A DNA stretch of 64,000 nucleotides from Brienomyrus brachyistius. Taxonomy: Eukaryota > Chordata > Actinopteri > Osteoglossiformes > Mormyridae. The stretch spans positions 186,001-250,000 of the forward strand of contig NW_026042457.1 in assembly GCF_023856365.1 (NCBI RefSeq), given 5' to 3'. Each line of letters starts with the position of its first letter. Position 1 is the first letter of the stretch. Both the position numbers and the translations under genes were made by a program. Shown here piece after piece: positions 9,926 through 21,887 of the stretch. The notes below the pieces were generated by a model. The model was not told the DNA's origin, searched no databases, and saw nothing but the letters and a program-made list of their open reading frames with translations.

Positions 9926-10869
9926 ACATAGAGTGTTGTGACAATCTATGCGTTAATGTTTGGCAGCATAGGTGATTCATTAAAATTATACCGAAGAATG
10001 GAAAATGTGATATTTAGAATATTTTTTGCCATTTAGTAGCTAATTTAAGCACTTACCCAATGCCTCAATTTGTTTTAGGTCAGTAATGTCTGAGCCAAAA
10101 GAATGAATGTATGAATTTAATACAATTCACCCACTCCCACCCACACACAAATCTGAAATTCAATTTAAGACACTTCTTAAACATTAGTGCATTAACAAAA
10201 AAGGAAAATCTTAAGAGATTCAGTAGGATTTTCTATGTTAGACTTAAGCTAATAGTTCAATAGTTTTTACATATTTCAATATACCAATTTGACTTTAATG
10301 TTGAAACAGATGCTAAAACATGGAATAATTTCATAACTAGAGAAACATGTTATTCACAAACACTAGCAAAGGTAGCTTATAGTTAAGCTTACTTAAGTCA
10401 GCAAGTCAGGCTACAGTGTGTAAGAATAGTCGTAAACGATAATTTGTCTCAGTCTTACATGACAGAATAAGTAAACAGAAAATATAAAATGGCTGAAACA
10501 GCGTCATTAACGCCAGCTACAGTAGAGGCGCAGAAAAGGTGTCATGACTGAAGTATTCCCAAACTCTGGAAGACCGTATGCGAGCCTTTTTTGCCGCGTG
10601 TTTCTCCAGAGGCTCCGGAGCTCCGCTGGTTGACACAGCCATGTTGGTTCATGTGCAGGGGGACGAGCGGCAAATTTCTTTTTTGCAGGGTGGTAGGTGA
10701 TGTCTCATTAATATTTATTAATTTACTTACAAAATGGTGCGGCACTGCATCCAAGCCTGCGGCACTCAGAGTCACAAATACAGTGGAAACCATTTGTAGT
10801 AATTACGTCTGTCTGGCTGATTTCCAACTAATTGATATTTGTATATTTATTACATGAATATAAGGTAAT

Positions 10870-11335
10870 ATAAGGTAATAGAAGAGGTATTTAATGGTTT
10901 TCCATCTGAGGAATTTGCAAAAAACTGCAGTGCATGATGGGTCGGACCTAAAGGCTGCCTTAACGTCCTCATCTGTATGACGACATACATCAAGACTAGG
11001 AAGGTGCATAATGTTCATGTCTGGTTGCGTTTGTTGGTCCAGAAAGTAATTCAATTTCGCCATGTAGGTTACGTTCTTAAAAACTGCTTGGATATAGCCC
11101 GATTATATGCTGTGGGCCTTTTAATTTCTTTGTTTACCAGGTAGGCTACCTTCTTTAAACTGCGTTTTGTTAGACTACATATTTAGGGAGGTCTTTATAA
11201 ATTTATAGTAGTCTTCATAAATATGTACATAGTTTAGCCTAACCCAGCCACTTAAGGGAGAAAGCCAGCTCAACTAGGTGTCGGTCCCAAGCCCGGATTA
11301 ATGGGGAGGGTTGGCGTCAAGAAATAAAGAGACTG
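10870..11335 (+). repeat. Dispersed repeat, partner of the inverted copy at 23935-24620
   Basis: Begins AATGGTTTTCCATCTGAGG, continues with CTGCAGTGCATGATGGGT, CCTTCTTTAAACTGCGTTTTG, CCTAACCCAGCCACTTAAGGG and AAGCCCGGATTAATGG, and ends at GTCAAGAAATAAAG. The reverse complement of 23935-24620 gives the same blocks in the same order, with an internal stretch of about 150 bp missing there. Probably a non-autonomous transposable element; termini not defined. Sequence between 9926 and 10870 is AT-rich, with no gene recognised. Confidence 0.75.
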
Positions 11336-11574
11336 TATCTTCACTGCATGACTGATGTCAAAATGTGTGAAATATGTGGTTGTATTAATAAATGCATTAA
11401 AGTAGGTTAATGATTCTGTGCTGTCTAAATTGTATAGAAAATTTCTACGTATAGCCAAACAAATCTCCTCCTGTTTGAAAAGGCATAGAAAAAGCAATTT
11501 AGCCACTAAAACTTTACAGTTTTTGTGAGGGACAGTCGAATTCTCTCGTTTCTCTCGTCAAGTTTTTTTGTGAT

Positions 11575-11715
11575 CCTGCACCTACACTTTGCCGGCCCCA
11601 GGAGGATGGGCTCCCCCTTTGAGTTTGGTCCCTCCCAAGGTTTCTTCCTTCTTGGGAGTTTTTCCATGCTATCGGCGCCTATGGCTTACTCACTGGGGGC
11701 TTTGGGTGGGCATGA
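11575..11715 (+). mobile_element. CR1/L2-type LINE 3' tail fragment
   Basis: GAGGATGGGCTCCCCCTTTG, GGTTTCTTCCTTCTTGGG, AGTTTTTCC and CTATGGCTTACTCACTGGGG form the conserved tail seen again at 19130-19310. It is common at the 3' end of fish CR1/L2-like LINEs and their SINE partners. Here the final part is degraded and lacks the usual CGCTATATAAA end. Confidence 0.65.
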
Positions 11716-13960
11716 TATAAAGCAAAGCATTTTCCCTCCCAGTTTCCTCCTCTGGTCCACATTGCAGGACCATCAGCCATCAGAAACAGCCAGACGGTCT
11801 CCTTCAGCTTCTTTAGTGTCCTTGGAAGCCAAGGCAGTTTTAGGTCTGAGAAGAGGTTTATCAGAAGGACACATATTACGTCGTTTGTCCTGAAATGTAA
11901 CATGGGGAGGAAAAGTTAAGCGGTTTAGTCAGATTGGAGTCGTTTATTCAGCAGTGGCAGCGCCAGTGACTTAATGCTACAGGTGCTATAGGGGAGTGAG
12001 ATTATTTAGACCGGGTGCTTTAGCTTTTCAGCTTATGTAGATGGTGTATAGAAGCACACAGCACGATAAGCTACAGCATGGATAAAATAGGATAAAATAT
12101 GAAATTCTAACGTCTAGCTCACAGAGCCTCTATGTGTACTTTGAAGAAAAAATACACTACAAGTATGCTGTAAAAACCGCAAAAATGTCTTACACAATAT
12201 ACAGATTTTACAGATAGTTAAAGAAAAAATGAAACCAATATTTTGGGGGTGCTGTGGGGGTACTATGGTCATTGGAGGAGGAGCTAGAGCCCCCCCCCCC
12301 AAGCTTTTCCTTGGTGCTGCCACTGTTGTTCAGATTAAAAGTAACATTGTCATTAATAAACAGTACTCTGATCAAATTTTTGCATGTACAAACACAATCA
12401 AAGTTTAACCACATGTTTAGACACAATTCACACACCTGTTACATTTCCATAATGCTAAGACTCTCTACACTTACTTCATCCACTTTCTTGTTTGGTACAC
12501 AGTCATTTGATGGATGTGTAAGATCATTACCAGACCGTCTGCTGCAAACTCTACAGTTAATGAATGGCTGCAAAAACACACAGACACACAAAAACAGTAT
12601 TTAAAGAGTGGTGGGCAATAAATACAGTGAGAGAAGGTGTAGTAAAGATATATCTAATGATTTAAGGCAGAGCTGCTGGAGTGCAGGGTTTAATGACACA
12701 GAACAATTTTAGAGGAAAGAGCTTCCAAAGCAGGGTCACCATAAGGCTATATTATACAAAGCAAGTTCATCTAAAAGTATGAACAACAAATCCCGTTTAA
12801 CTGAACACTGCTCTGTATTAAAATACTGTCCTCCGATCAAGCTAAGTGGTCCTGTAGTTCACTATTTAAAGAGGTAAATTTAAAGGGTAATTCACACTGC
12901 ACATCTACCCTGCTCTGACCAGGTTTAATTACTGGCTTTCTAATTAAAACAAGAGTTAAGTCCTGCCCTTTCACCACAAAACACCACACTGCCATTTAAG
13001 GCTGATTTCAACAATGAGTTTTAGTTAACCTGGCTCGATTGAGTTAACTCTGGGTATGTAAAACCCGCTTTGTAGTACAGCCCACAGGTCTTTAAATAAG
13101 GCCAGCTAGGGTTCATAGCTCGAAGCATAATCTACAGGTCACCCCTCAGATGATTAGCATTTGCTTCTGCCTGGTAATCCAGCCTTTAAGCCTGTAAACC
13201 TACTAAAATTTGAGAATAAGGTGAAGGAACTGGCTCTTTGAGGCCACCTATGTATTTGTTACTTTATTGTTGGCTAACTTTCCCCCGCAGGGCATCAAAA
13301 AAGTTAACATGAACCTAAATTAATTTGCTAACTGATATGTCCAATGCTCACAGTCACAGTGACTCTTTACTTACCCTCTTGTCCATGAAAATACAGTCAG
13401 CCCGATGGTCTGTTGCAGTTGACTTTGGACATTTTGTTGCTCTCAAGAGAATCTCAATGTCAATGTATTCACTGCTGATCTAAATCACATAAACACGTTA
13501 TATACAAAATTGCCTACAACTGTTTTAAAGGCAATATAACAAACAATAATCACCCAAAAAATGGCAAACTGTCACAGACTTGACTGCAGCAGATTCAGAG
13601 AGAAACTGTGAGAAGGTAAAATTGACCAGGGCTGAGATATACAACCATCACTTTCATTGTGAAGAGACATTAAGCATCATATGCATTGAAATTAAAACAT
13701 CAAAATCAATGTGATACTCATTAGTTCAGCTTGCAGATGATGAAAGTTTCACACTTTTGTAAACACTTTCTCAGCAGTTACCTTCGGACGGCCCTGGATG
13801 TTATAGAAATTCATGTGCTGACGGGTTCCTTGATGAGCATTTTCGACTGCGAGTTTAATGGCCGTCTTGTGAGTGCAGGGAGACTGTGGTAATCTTGCTG
13901 GGCCTCTGTGGAGATAAGCAGAGCTCCATAAGCCAAAACCAGAAGCAGCAGGCGGGTCAT
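11680..13960 (-). pseudogene. Chemerin (RARRES2)-like cystatin-fold gene, frameshifted
   Basis: Minus-strand exons with proper splice sites. Exon 1 (13960-13782) starts ATG with a hydrophobic signal peptide (MTRLLLLVLAYGALLI) and ends before GTAACTG. Exon 2 (13479-13375) encodes 35 codons including SSEYIDIEILLRATKC. Exon 3 (12567-12475) encodes 31 codons including INCRVCSRRSGNDL. Cysteine spacing C-x11-C-x10-C-x2-C-x14-C resembles chemerin and related secreted cystatin-fold proteins. Exons 2 and 3 are phase 0 with GTAAGT donors. In exon 1 the signal-peptide frame runs to a stop, while the frame that joins exon 2 (KTAIKLAVENAHQ) is offset, so one indel breaks the gene. A further acceptor at about 11846 leads to an early stop. 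Family chemerins signal through CMKLR1-type receptors; this copy probably cannot. The assignment rests on pattern, without a search. Confidence 0.55.
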
Positions 13961-14099
13961 CTTCCTCTCAGCTTTGAAGGGAGAAGCAGGACTGAGGACA
14001 CTGATCTGTGGTCCCCTTATCCAGCACGTCCAGGGGCGTGTCCTTCACTCGAAACAAACAGACCTTTGAACAACATTGGAAAACTCTTCAGGATGAATT

Positions 14100-14692
14100 G
14101 AGGCAGGTGGTCAAGTGGGTTTATTGTTATTTCAGCAATATACACAGTACACAGTGAAAGGAAACATTGTTCCTCCTGGACCACGGTGCAACACAAAGAA
14201 GAAAAACAGAAACAACACAAGATGACACAAGTGCGGGCAAGATAGAACTATACAGAGTGAAAGGAGCACAAACAGAGGGAGAAAGTGCAAGATAAACACA
14301 AGAGCAACAATACAATACTACAGGACAAGACAGCGCAGTCAAGAACACAGAGTGCAGCCAGAGCTAACCTGAATAGGGGCATCAAGGTTGCCAGGCAGGC
14401 AGAGAAACAGAAAATAGAGGTCTACTTCACATACAACAACCCACAGTGGGTGTGGCAGGGAATACAACACATTACAAACTTCAAAGGCAACAACACCGTC
14501 ACTGTTAACAGCAACGCCCTTTTAGCAAAGGAGCTAAACAGCTTCTTTGCTCGTCTGGAGGAACACAGAGCAGACATAGCCACACTGCCCCCTCCCCCAA
14601 TCTCCAGCACTCACAGACTCCCTCTGCAGGAACACCACGCGAGAAGGCACATTGCATCTCTAGGTGTGTGGAGTTTAAGACAAGGCAAGTGA
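14100..14692 (+). mobile_element. Rex1/L2-type LINE fragment (pre-RT region)
   Basis: Frame 14285-14692 contains the region between endonuclease and reverse transcriptase typical of fish non-LTR elements: ARQAEKQKIEVYF, then a MWKGIQ-like WVWQGIQHITNFKG, then AKELNSFFARLEEH. No endonuclease and no RT core follow; the element is cut by the CR1 piece that starts at about 14693. A related downstream fragment resumes at 15226. The 13961-14100 interval has no recognised feature beyond the upstream region of the chemerin-like gene. Confidence 0.75.
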
Positions 14693-15225
14693 TGCTACGA
14701 TAATATAATTCCTTGGTAAGACCCCACCTAGAATATTGTGTGCGGGTTTGGTTACCATACCTTAAGAAGGACATTGCTGCCTTGGAAAAGGTGCAACGTA
14801 GGGCAACGAGAATGATTCCTGGTCTTAGAGGAATGTCTAATGAGGAGAGGTTAGCTGAGCTGAATCTGTTTAGCCTCGAGCAAAGGAGACTAAGGGGGGA
14901 CATAATCCAGGTGTTTAAGATTCTAACAGGTCTGGATGCTGTTCAGCCAAATGGCTATTTCAATGTTAGTTTAAATACCAGAACTCGTGGCCATAAGTGG
15001 AAATTAGCTGGAGAACATTTTAAAACGAATTTGATGAAGCATTTCTGTACACAGCGTGTAGTTAGAGTATGGAATAGTCTTCCTGTTATTGTAACACAAG
15101 CTAAAACCCTGGGTTCTTTTAAATCAGAGCTAGATAAGATTTTTGAGCTATTAGCTAAGTTCTCCTCAAAGGAGCTTGATGGGCCGAATGGCCTCCTCTC
15201 ATTTGTAAATCTCTTTGGTTCTTAT
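14693..15225 (+). mobile_element. CR1-type LINE, 3' end of reverse transcriptase
   Basis: Open frame with the RT thumb/C-terminal signature of CR1-like LINEs: LVRPHLEYCVRVW, LEKVQRRATRMIPGL, RLAELNLFSLEQRRLRGD and TQRVVRVWNSLP. It finishes near LDGPNGLLSFVNLF. This is the 5'-truncated end of an inserted copy, as usual for LINEs, nested inside the other LINE fragment on the same strand. No own promoter or start codon. Confidence 0.8.
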
Positions 15226-15400
15226 GAGTCAGCTTACAGAGATGAGGTCCAGAAACTGATAGGTTGGAGTTCAGCAAACAATTTGGCACTAAACAGCACA
15301 AAGACAAAGGAATCACTGACTTCAGGAAGGATGGAGGCGACACTGGCCTGCCTAGATGGATGGATGGATGTTTTTATTGACATTGTAAGTACAATGAGAT
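15226..15400 (+). mobile_element. Rex1/L2-type LINE fragment, continuation
   Basis: AYRDEVQKLIGW and ANNLALNSTKTKE are the segment just after the RT core in fish Rex-type LINEs, here truncated and followed by a (GGAT)n-like run and TTTTTATTGACAT. It resumes the element broken at 14692, but about 0.9 kb of RT core is missing, so a deletion accompanied or preceded the nested insertion. Confidence 0.6.
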
Positions 15401-15479
15401 TTAGTTTGGAACGCGCCAGCAGCTACACAGTATATTTACAATTATATAGATTGTGAGGCATAAAATAAGGTGTGAGTAA

Positions 15480-16535
15480 TATAACATAACGACATAATAT
15501 AAGTAATCATTAATTAATCATTACAGATGGTATGAGGTGTGAACCGCTAGGCTGCTATGGCATGTTTGGTATCAAACCGATGGAAAATCACTCCAGTTTC
15601 CAAATCTGGTCAGTGGTTACCACGAAAGTGAATATATCAAAAGTTACACCAGCCTAACGAAAATCATCAATACAAGGGAAATCACTCTGGTCATAAATCT
15701 CAAAAGGACTGATACAGACCCCCTTCCGAAAGCCCGCCAAATGGATGGTCAGCCATTGGTCCAGGAGTCGAATTCCTGGTCACTCCTATTCACGAACTTT
15801 ACACTATAAAACCTGGCACCTCAGAACAAAGCCAGGAGAGGAGAAACAGAAGGGAGGAGAAAACAAAAGACCATCAGCACGAAGAGAGGCAGAGAACATC
15901 AGCCCAAGAGAAGAGAAGCCCACAAGAAGCCCTCCTGAAGCCTATCAGTGAAGACCCAGCTGGACAGAGAACTGCAACCAAGCCCAAGCTTCACCAGGAG
16001 AGGGAATCAGAGGGGCTCCACTCCAACAACCGCTGCAAACACCGCGCCTCCCTGAGTGCCATCACCCATCAGCTCATCAGCCTCCGCAACCAACTGCCAA
16101 GACCCCCCCCCCCCCCACTCTGCAACCAAGTAAACAAACTTCCTTTCATTTATAACAACCTAAACTCCTATTCACCTGCTATATTACTTTAGGACAGTAT
16201 TTCCACAAATTGCTTGCTTTGCAGAACAGTATTTTCCCTTTTAAGGTTACTCATTTTAAATCTGGTCATTGCATTTTCATGATTACATTGTTTGTGTCCA
16301 CTCCGTTATTTCGTGTTTATTGTTTGTTAGGTGTAATGTCTGTCTTATGTTAGTTATAGGAATAAATGCATGTCTTTTACACAACTTCAGCCTCCGTTCA
16401 TTGAGTGCTCACAAGAATCCCTGCCTGTGCGATCTACGCTCTGAAACCTCAAATTCGCCTGAAATATCGCGAGACTCTCTCTCATTGGCCGTGAGGGGAG
16501 CTTCGCTACCGATCGTTTACATTACCTGGTGACGC
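15480..16535 (+). mobile_element. Possible solo LTR or LTR-retrotransposon end
   Basis: TATA-like CACTATAAAACC at about 15800 is followed by a purine-rich transcribed-looking stretch, a poly-C run (about 16106-16119), GAATAAATGC (about 16361) as poly(A) signal, and CATTACCTGGTGACGCAGCTCG, whose TGGTGAC is the form of a tRNA primer site just behind an LTR. I could not find a partner LTR, ends or coding region, so this is tentative. Sequence from 16536 to 17500 contains no gene that I recognise. Confidence 0.25.
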
Positions 16536-17499
16536 AGCTCGTTGGACAAGCCTTCTATTCTAACCCAGGTTATTACGTGATACTGGTTATTAATGAGTTC
16601 CATTTAAGTCACACATTAACAGACTCACGGTGTTTCGCAATTGAGTTTGAGCCGACCATTCAGCATAAAAATTGGTTAATAATCACAAGGCACAAGGTTT
16701 AAACTTATTCTGAGCACACAATTTAAACTTTTTATGACCGAACGTGCAGTGAAGAAGCGCTACTGTCAACTGGTTGCAAAAGTCGCACTCATGGCAATCT
16801 GAAGGCATTTAAGCGGGATCATATGGGCTTATTATAGTTATTTTTATTTCTATTATTAGTAGTTATATTATTTTGTTTTATTTTCGGTTATTTCATTGTA
16901 GTTCTTTCGTATTAAACTGCAGTAAACTTTAACCCTATGTCTGACGAGATTCTCAGATGTAGCGCTTTGTTTCCAGGTTCAATTCGGACGAGTGTCTCCG
17001 TTTCTATATATCCTGGGAGAGATCTCTCTATTAGCGAACGGGAATACTTGTTATGAGGTTCTAACCTAAATTATGTTGCGCTTGGACATAAGACCGATAG
17101 CTTAGTTACCTATCAGGATCATACTCGTATGTGTGTGCCTGCTTTAGACAAAGCAAGTTTAACACAACTTTGCGCTGTGAGCCAAGTGTGTGTCATTTAG
17201 AAATTGGGAGTCTCCTGTGCTTGAGACCCGCCGTGGTTAAGCACCATTTGCGACGAAATATAGTGCACTCACAATTTAAATCTGTCGCCGTAACGCGTGC
17301 GCCGTCTCGCTTCAGTAATTGTTTTAAGGGGTGATGACGAAGATGACGAATTTACTTTCCTGAAGAGGAGCAGGATGGGTCACGCGTTCTGTAAGATTTG
17401 TCTCCCACGGGGAAGGAACGATGTCAGTCGGCATGAAAAATCCAAGTCATTAGTGAATGACAGAGCCGCATGAGTGAACATGAAAAATTAATAGAAAAT

Positions 17500-17590
17500 A
17501 AATGACAAATGGTTATTTTATATTTTATATATTTTATATATTTATATTTATATTATATTTTATATAATTTATATTATTTTATATTTCCTG
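17500..17590. repeat. AT-rich TATATTTTATAT repeat
   Basis: Low-complexity TTTTATATATTTTATATATTT sequence, also found at 20295-20360, 21030-21095, 21844-21887 and 22242-22300 beside the tRNA-like sequences. This suggests that the LINE 5' region at 17.3-17.9 kb and the 19.3-23.4 kb block share an ancestral unit. Confidence 0.6.
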
Positions 17591-17880
17591 TCTTAAAATG
17601 TAAGGGATACACATGGTCATTTCCGTTGTTTCCTGTTTCCTGCGAGAGTGATACTGACTGCTAGCGCGCGAACTTTGAAACCATAGATATCACCTAAATA
17701 ATAATTCGAGTTAAGTCATTGGGAAAAAGCTTCGCAAGATTAATAATCCTCCAAAATAAATAAATAAAATTTCCCAGACCCCGACGGATTAATCACCTAC
17801 GCAAGTACCGACCCACGATCTTCGTTCAATTAAGAAGGTGCTTCCAGCCTTACAGCCTCAGTTTACGTAAGTACAACGCC

Positions 17881-18558
17881 ATGTCTACTGTTCCGTGTTC
17901 TGAGTGTAATATGTTTAGCTATTCTTCTCCAGTCATTAGCGGTATTTATACATGTGAGAAGTGTCAGTTAGTCGCTAGACTGACGGAGAAGATTGTAGTG
18001 TTAGAGGGACGTATCCGGACGTTACATAACATTCAGGAGAATGAGAGTTTTATTGACTCAGTATTAGCGGCTCCGGATATGTCCGCGATAGCCAGTAAGT
18101 CTCCCCCTGCTCCGGCAGCAGAGCCTTCGCAGCAAGGCGAGTGGGTGACGACCCGGCGGCATAGTCGCAAATCCAAACCAAACTTACACCGGCACCATTC
18201 GCCTATCCGCGTTTCCAACAGGTTCTCCCCACTCAGTGAAACTCCCACTGAGACGCCTGTTGAAAGTGCTCTAATAATTGGTGATTCTATTCTAAGAAAC
18301 GTGAGAGTAGCGACTCCAGCGACCATTGTAAATTGTCTCCCGGGTGCCAGAGCGACCGACATCTCGGCAAATTTAAAAGTGCTGGCTAAAAGTAAACGTA
18401 AATACTCTCAGATAGTTATCCACGTCGGCACTAATGATGTCCGATTGAGGCAATCGGAGATCACAAAGGCAAATTTTAAAGAGGTGTGCAACATTGCGAA
18501 GAAGATGTGTGTGTCAGTAACGTGCTCTGTCCAGACTAAAAACTCAAGTCCAGACTAA
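17881..18558 (+). CDS. CR1-type LINE ORF1 with zinc-finger and SGNH-esterase region, truncated
   Basis: 225-aa frame from a clear ATG. The N-terminus has a CX2C...CX2C finger (PCSEC, then TCEKCQ) followed by a short coiled-coil-like stretch ([15 protein letters not shown]). The middle is Ser/Pro/Arg-rich. Residues about 130-190 carry the SGNH hydrolase blocks: [10 protein letters not shown] (catalytic-serine block I) and [10 protein letters not shown] (block III), as in ORF1 of CR1/L2 LINEs that encode an esterase. The frame ends before the block with the catalytic Asp/His pair and is followed directly by a LINE tail, so ORF2 is deleted. A dead element, not a host gene. B holds an identical translation. 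Confidence 0.8.
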   Translation: MSTVPCSECNMFSYSSPVISGIYTCEKCQLVARLTEKIVVLEGRIRTLHNIQENESFIDSVLAAPDMSAIASKSPPAPAAEPSQQGEWVTTRRHSRKSKPNLHRHHSPIRVSNRFSPLSETPTETPVESALIIGDSILRNVRVATPATIVNCLPGARATDISANLKVLAKSKRKYSQIVIHVGTNDVRLRQSEITKANFKEVCNIAKKMCVSVTCSVQTKNSSPD

Positions 18559-19312
18559 AAACACACCTGTTTAGTTTAGCGTATAGGGACACTAGTTCTA
18601 GCCCTAGCTAACTCTTCACTCCCAGGCAGACCTGTAGTGTGAGGTGTAGAGCTGGGTGGGGATCGGTGCCATTGGCTTTGGATGAACTGGATTGTCAGTG
18701 CTGTCACTCTAGCTTTGCAATCTCTTGTGGAACTGGAGTGCTGACATTTCAGGGACTCCCCATGCCGGCATTCCCACTTGCCTCTCCCTCCTACTGATGC
18801 TGCCATAGCCATATCTGCCGGAGCTTGCAGATTGCACTTCATATTGTACTCACCTAGCTTTTAGCACTGCCAATAGCCTCCTCTACTATGCCTAATTGTA
18901 CATTTTATTTCCCCTACTCCTCCTGGGGGTGATGCCTGGAGACCTCAATCTATCAAGATATCCAGCACACCCGACCACCACCAGTGACGTCCCTGCATCC
19001 AGCTCGCCGTTCTGATCTTCCATGTATGACCCGCTGCCTTACCTCTGGTTGCCTGGCAATTGGAAGAAGACTCGGCTTCGGCATTGGCTTATCTTCCTTG
19101 CTCTCCTCTCTCTATTTGACTATCCCTGCCGGCCCCTGGAGGATGGGCTTCCCCTTTGAGTCTGGTCCCTCTCAAGGTTTCTTCCTTCTAGGGAGTTTTT
19201 CCTTGCCACTGTCGCCTATGGCTTACTCACTGGGGGCTTTGGGTGAGGATACTGTAAAGCGCTTTGAGACAATGTAATGTTGTGATAATGCGCTATATAA
19301 AAATAAATTTGT
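18559..19312 (+). mobile_element. LINE 3' region and tail (CR1/L2 type)
   Basis: Non-coding stretch ending with the conserved fish tail: GAGGATGGGCTTCCCCTTTG, GGTTTCTTCCTTCTAGGG, CTATGGCTTACTCACTGGGG, AAGCGCTTTGAGACAATG and GCGCTATATAAAAATAAATT, then TTTGTTTG repeats. It follows ORF1 remains directly, consistent with one internally deleted LINE spanning about 17.6-19.31 kb. Confidence 0.7.
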
Positions 19313-20222
19313 TTGTTTGTTGTTGTTGATACTGGAGCCTGGTTGCGGTGGTGGGATGGCTCACGGCGGGTGCCGGAAAATTTCCTTTATTTTCAAATCC
19401 AAACCTTGACAGGTATGCTGCTGTTCCAAATCATGGGTGCATGTTACAAGTGCGGAACATATTTTAACTTAGTACTAACTTAGCATCATATTTGATCTGA
19501 TTCGACTGAATATCCCAGGTTTCCATCTCTCATGCATCTGGTGTGACGTGTTTTCAGACTCTCAGGCTGGCGCAAAGAAATCTTACGGGAATTGAACGTC
19601 TCACTCCGGCCAGCTGACCAAAGTTGGTAACCTTGGTATTGTGTGTAGGAGATTCGGTATAACTATAATTTCGTTCTCCATTTACATGCCCGTAGTGTCT
19701 TTAAGTGTTATGTAGTTTTGCCTGAAACGCAAAAATAAAACAAAGCAATTAAAGCCGTAAGTGGCTCAAATTGTGCTGTAGCGATTGAAGAACTTTTGTC
19801 GGAAGTTGGATTCGAACCCACGCCTTACTTGGGAGAACAGAATACCAGAATAGAGTAGGTTAAGTCCAGCCTTGGCTTCCAAGCTGACGTTTTTCTACAT
19901 ATGTGCTTGTGTATCATGGACAGTAAGAGGGGGCAGGCAAGGAGAGAATTTCTCTCTTTGGGGATCAATAGAGTGTTGTTATTATAACGTCTAAAAAGTA
20001 TGATGGTCTGTCGATAAATCAATAAGAAAATAAATGAAGTCGTTTTCGCGAACACGCTGGAAAAGCCAGGGGCCGGACCGACTGTAGGGGGCGTGGCCAG
20101 AGACAGCCATCTCAGGCTGTCAAGTCTCCCGTTTTGGCCGGGAAACTACCGTATTTTACTTCTCTTTCCCGCCGTCCTCCCGTATTAGTATTTTCCCGTA
20201 AATCTCCCTTATATTATATAGT

Positions 20223-20293
20223 TGCTGGATAGTGTAGTGGTAAGATCGCCGCCTTTCACACGGGAGACCGGGGTTCGAATCCCGGTTGTGGCC
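20223..20293 (+). pseudogene. tRNA-like sequence (Asp/Glu type), first copy
   Basis: Has a polymerase III A box (TAGTGTAGTGGTAAG) and B box (GGGTTCGAATCCC). Its body resembles eukaryotic tRNA-Asp, but the loop reads CTTTCAC, i.e. a TTC (Glu) anticodon. The acceptor strands do not pair and the anticodon and T stems carry mismatches, so I call it a tRNA pseudogene or SINE head rather than a working tRNA. Confidence 0.55.
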
Positions 20294-20959
20294 AAAAATA
20301 TATTTTATATATTTTATATATTTATATTTATATTTATATTATATTTTATATAATATATATATCATCATCCCCACATTCCGAGATTGGGTACCAAGCCCCA
20401 TATATATTAGTAGGCTGAATACAAGAGCAGCTGACCTGAGAAATAAGAAATAAGCTAAGCTGGAAACAGATCAGCTGATCTACACCACAGCAACAGTGAT
20501 CCTTGAGCTGGAGCCGGACCGTCTTTGAAGACTCCGTAAATCTCCGTATAATAATATATATCTACGGGAACGAGAAAGCAGAGAACAAGAACAAGATTTG
20601 TAAATGTAAGATTTGAAGGACCCGGCATGAAAAATAGAATAGTTCTCGTCATTAGTGAACATGTGTCTCGTCATTGTGTATCATGGACAGTAAGAGGGGG
20701 ATCAATAGAGTGTTGTTATTATAACGTCTAAAAAGTATGATGGTCTGTCGATAAATCAATCAGATAAATAATGAAGTCGTTTTCGCGAACACGCTGGAAA
20801 AGCCAGGGGCCGGACCGACTGTAGGGGGCGTGGCCAGAGACAGCCATCTCAGGCTGTCAAGTCTCCCGTTTTGGCCGGGAAACTACCGTATTTTACTTCT
20901 CTTTCCCGCCGTCCTCCCGTATTAGTATTTTCCCGTAAATCTCCCTTATATTATATAGT

Positions 20960-21030
20960 TGCTGGATAGTGTAGTGGTAAGATCGCCGCCTTTCACACGG
21001 GAGACCGGGGTTCGAATCCCGGTTGTGGCC
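20960..21030 (+). pseudogene. tRNA-like sequence, second copy
   Basis: Same sequence as at 20223, 737 bp downstream, in the second tandem unit. Both internal promoter boxes are intact. Absent from copy B. Confidence 0.55.
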
Positions 21031-21772
21031 AAAAATATATTTTATATATTTTATATATTTTATATATTTATATTTATATTTATATTATATTTTATATAAT
21101 ATATATATCATCATCCCCACATTCCGAGATTGGGTACCAAGCCCCATATATATTAGTAGGCTGAATACAAGAGCAGCTGACCTGAGAAATAAGAAATAAG
21201 CTAAGCTGGAAACCTGGACCCTCCGACCAAGAATGCGTGAAGTACCCTCAGAAGGTCTACTAGAAGATGTACGTAGAAGACTACTACAGATCAGCTGATC
21301 TACACCACAGCAACAGTGATCCTTGAGCTGGAGCCGGACCGTCTTTGAAGACTCCGTAAATCTCCGTATAATAATATATATCTACGGGAACGAGAAAGGA
21401 GAAAGCAGAGAACAAGAACAAGATTTGTAAATGTAAGATTTGAAGGACCCCCGGCATGAAAAATAGAATAGTTCTCGTCATTAGTGAACATGTGTCTCGT
21501 CATTGTGTATCATGGACAGTAAGAGGGGGATCAATAGAGTGTTGTTATTATAACGTCTAAAAAGTATGATGGTCTGTCGATAAATAATGAAGTCGTTTTC
21601 GCGAACACGCTGGAAAAGCCAGGGTGTAGGGGGCGTGGCCAGAGACAGCCTGCTGACCATCTCAGGCTGTCAAGTCTCCCGTTTTGGCCGGGAAACTACC
21701 GTATTTTACTTCTCTTTCCCGCCGTCCTCCCGTATTAGTATTTTCCCGTAAATCTCCCTTATATTATATAGT

Positions 21773-21843
21773 TGCTGGATAGTGTAGTGGTAAGATCGCC
21801 GCCTTTCACATGGGAGACCGGGGTTCGAATCCCGGTTGTGGCC
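21773..21843 (+). pseudogene. tRNA-like sequence, third copy
   Basis: Same as at 20223 with one change in the anticodon stem (CACATGGG instead of CACACGGG). The adjacent AT tract holds the SINE inserted at 21888. Confidence 0.55.
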
Positions 21844-21887
21844 AAAAATATATTTTATATATTTTATATATTTATATTTATATTTAT

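Noticed and set aside
20223..20293. Functional tRNA-Glu or tRNA-Asp gene
   Set aside because: Acceptor strands do not pair and two other stems have mismatches, although A and B boxes are good.
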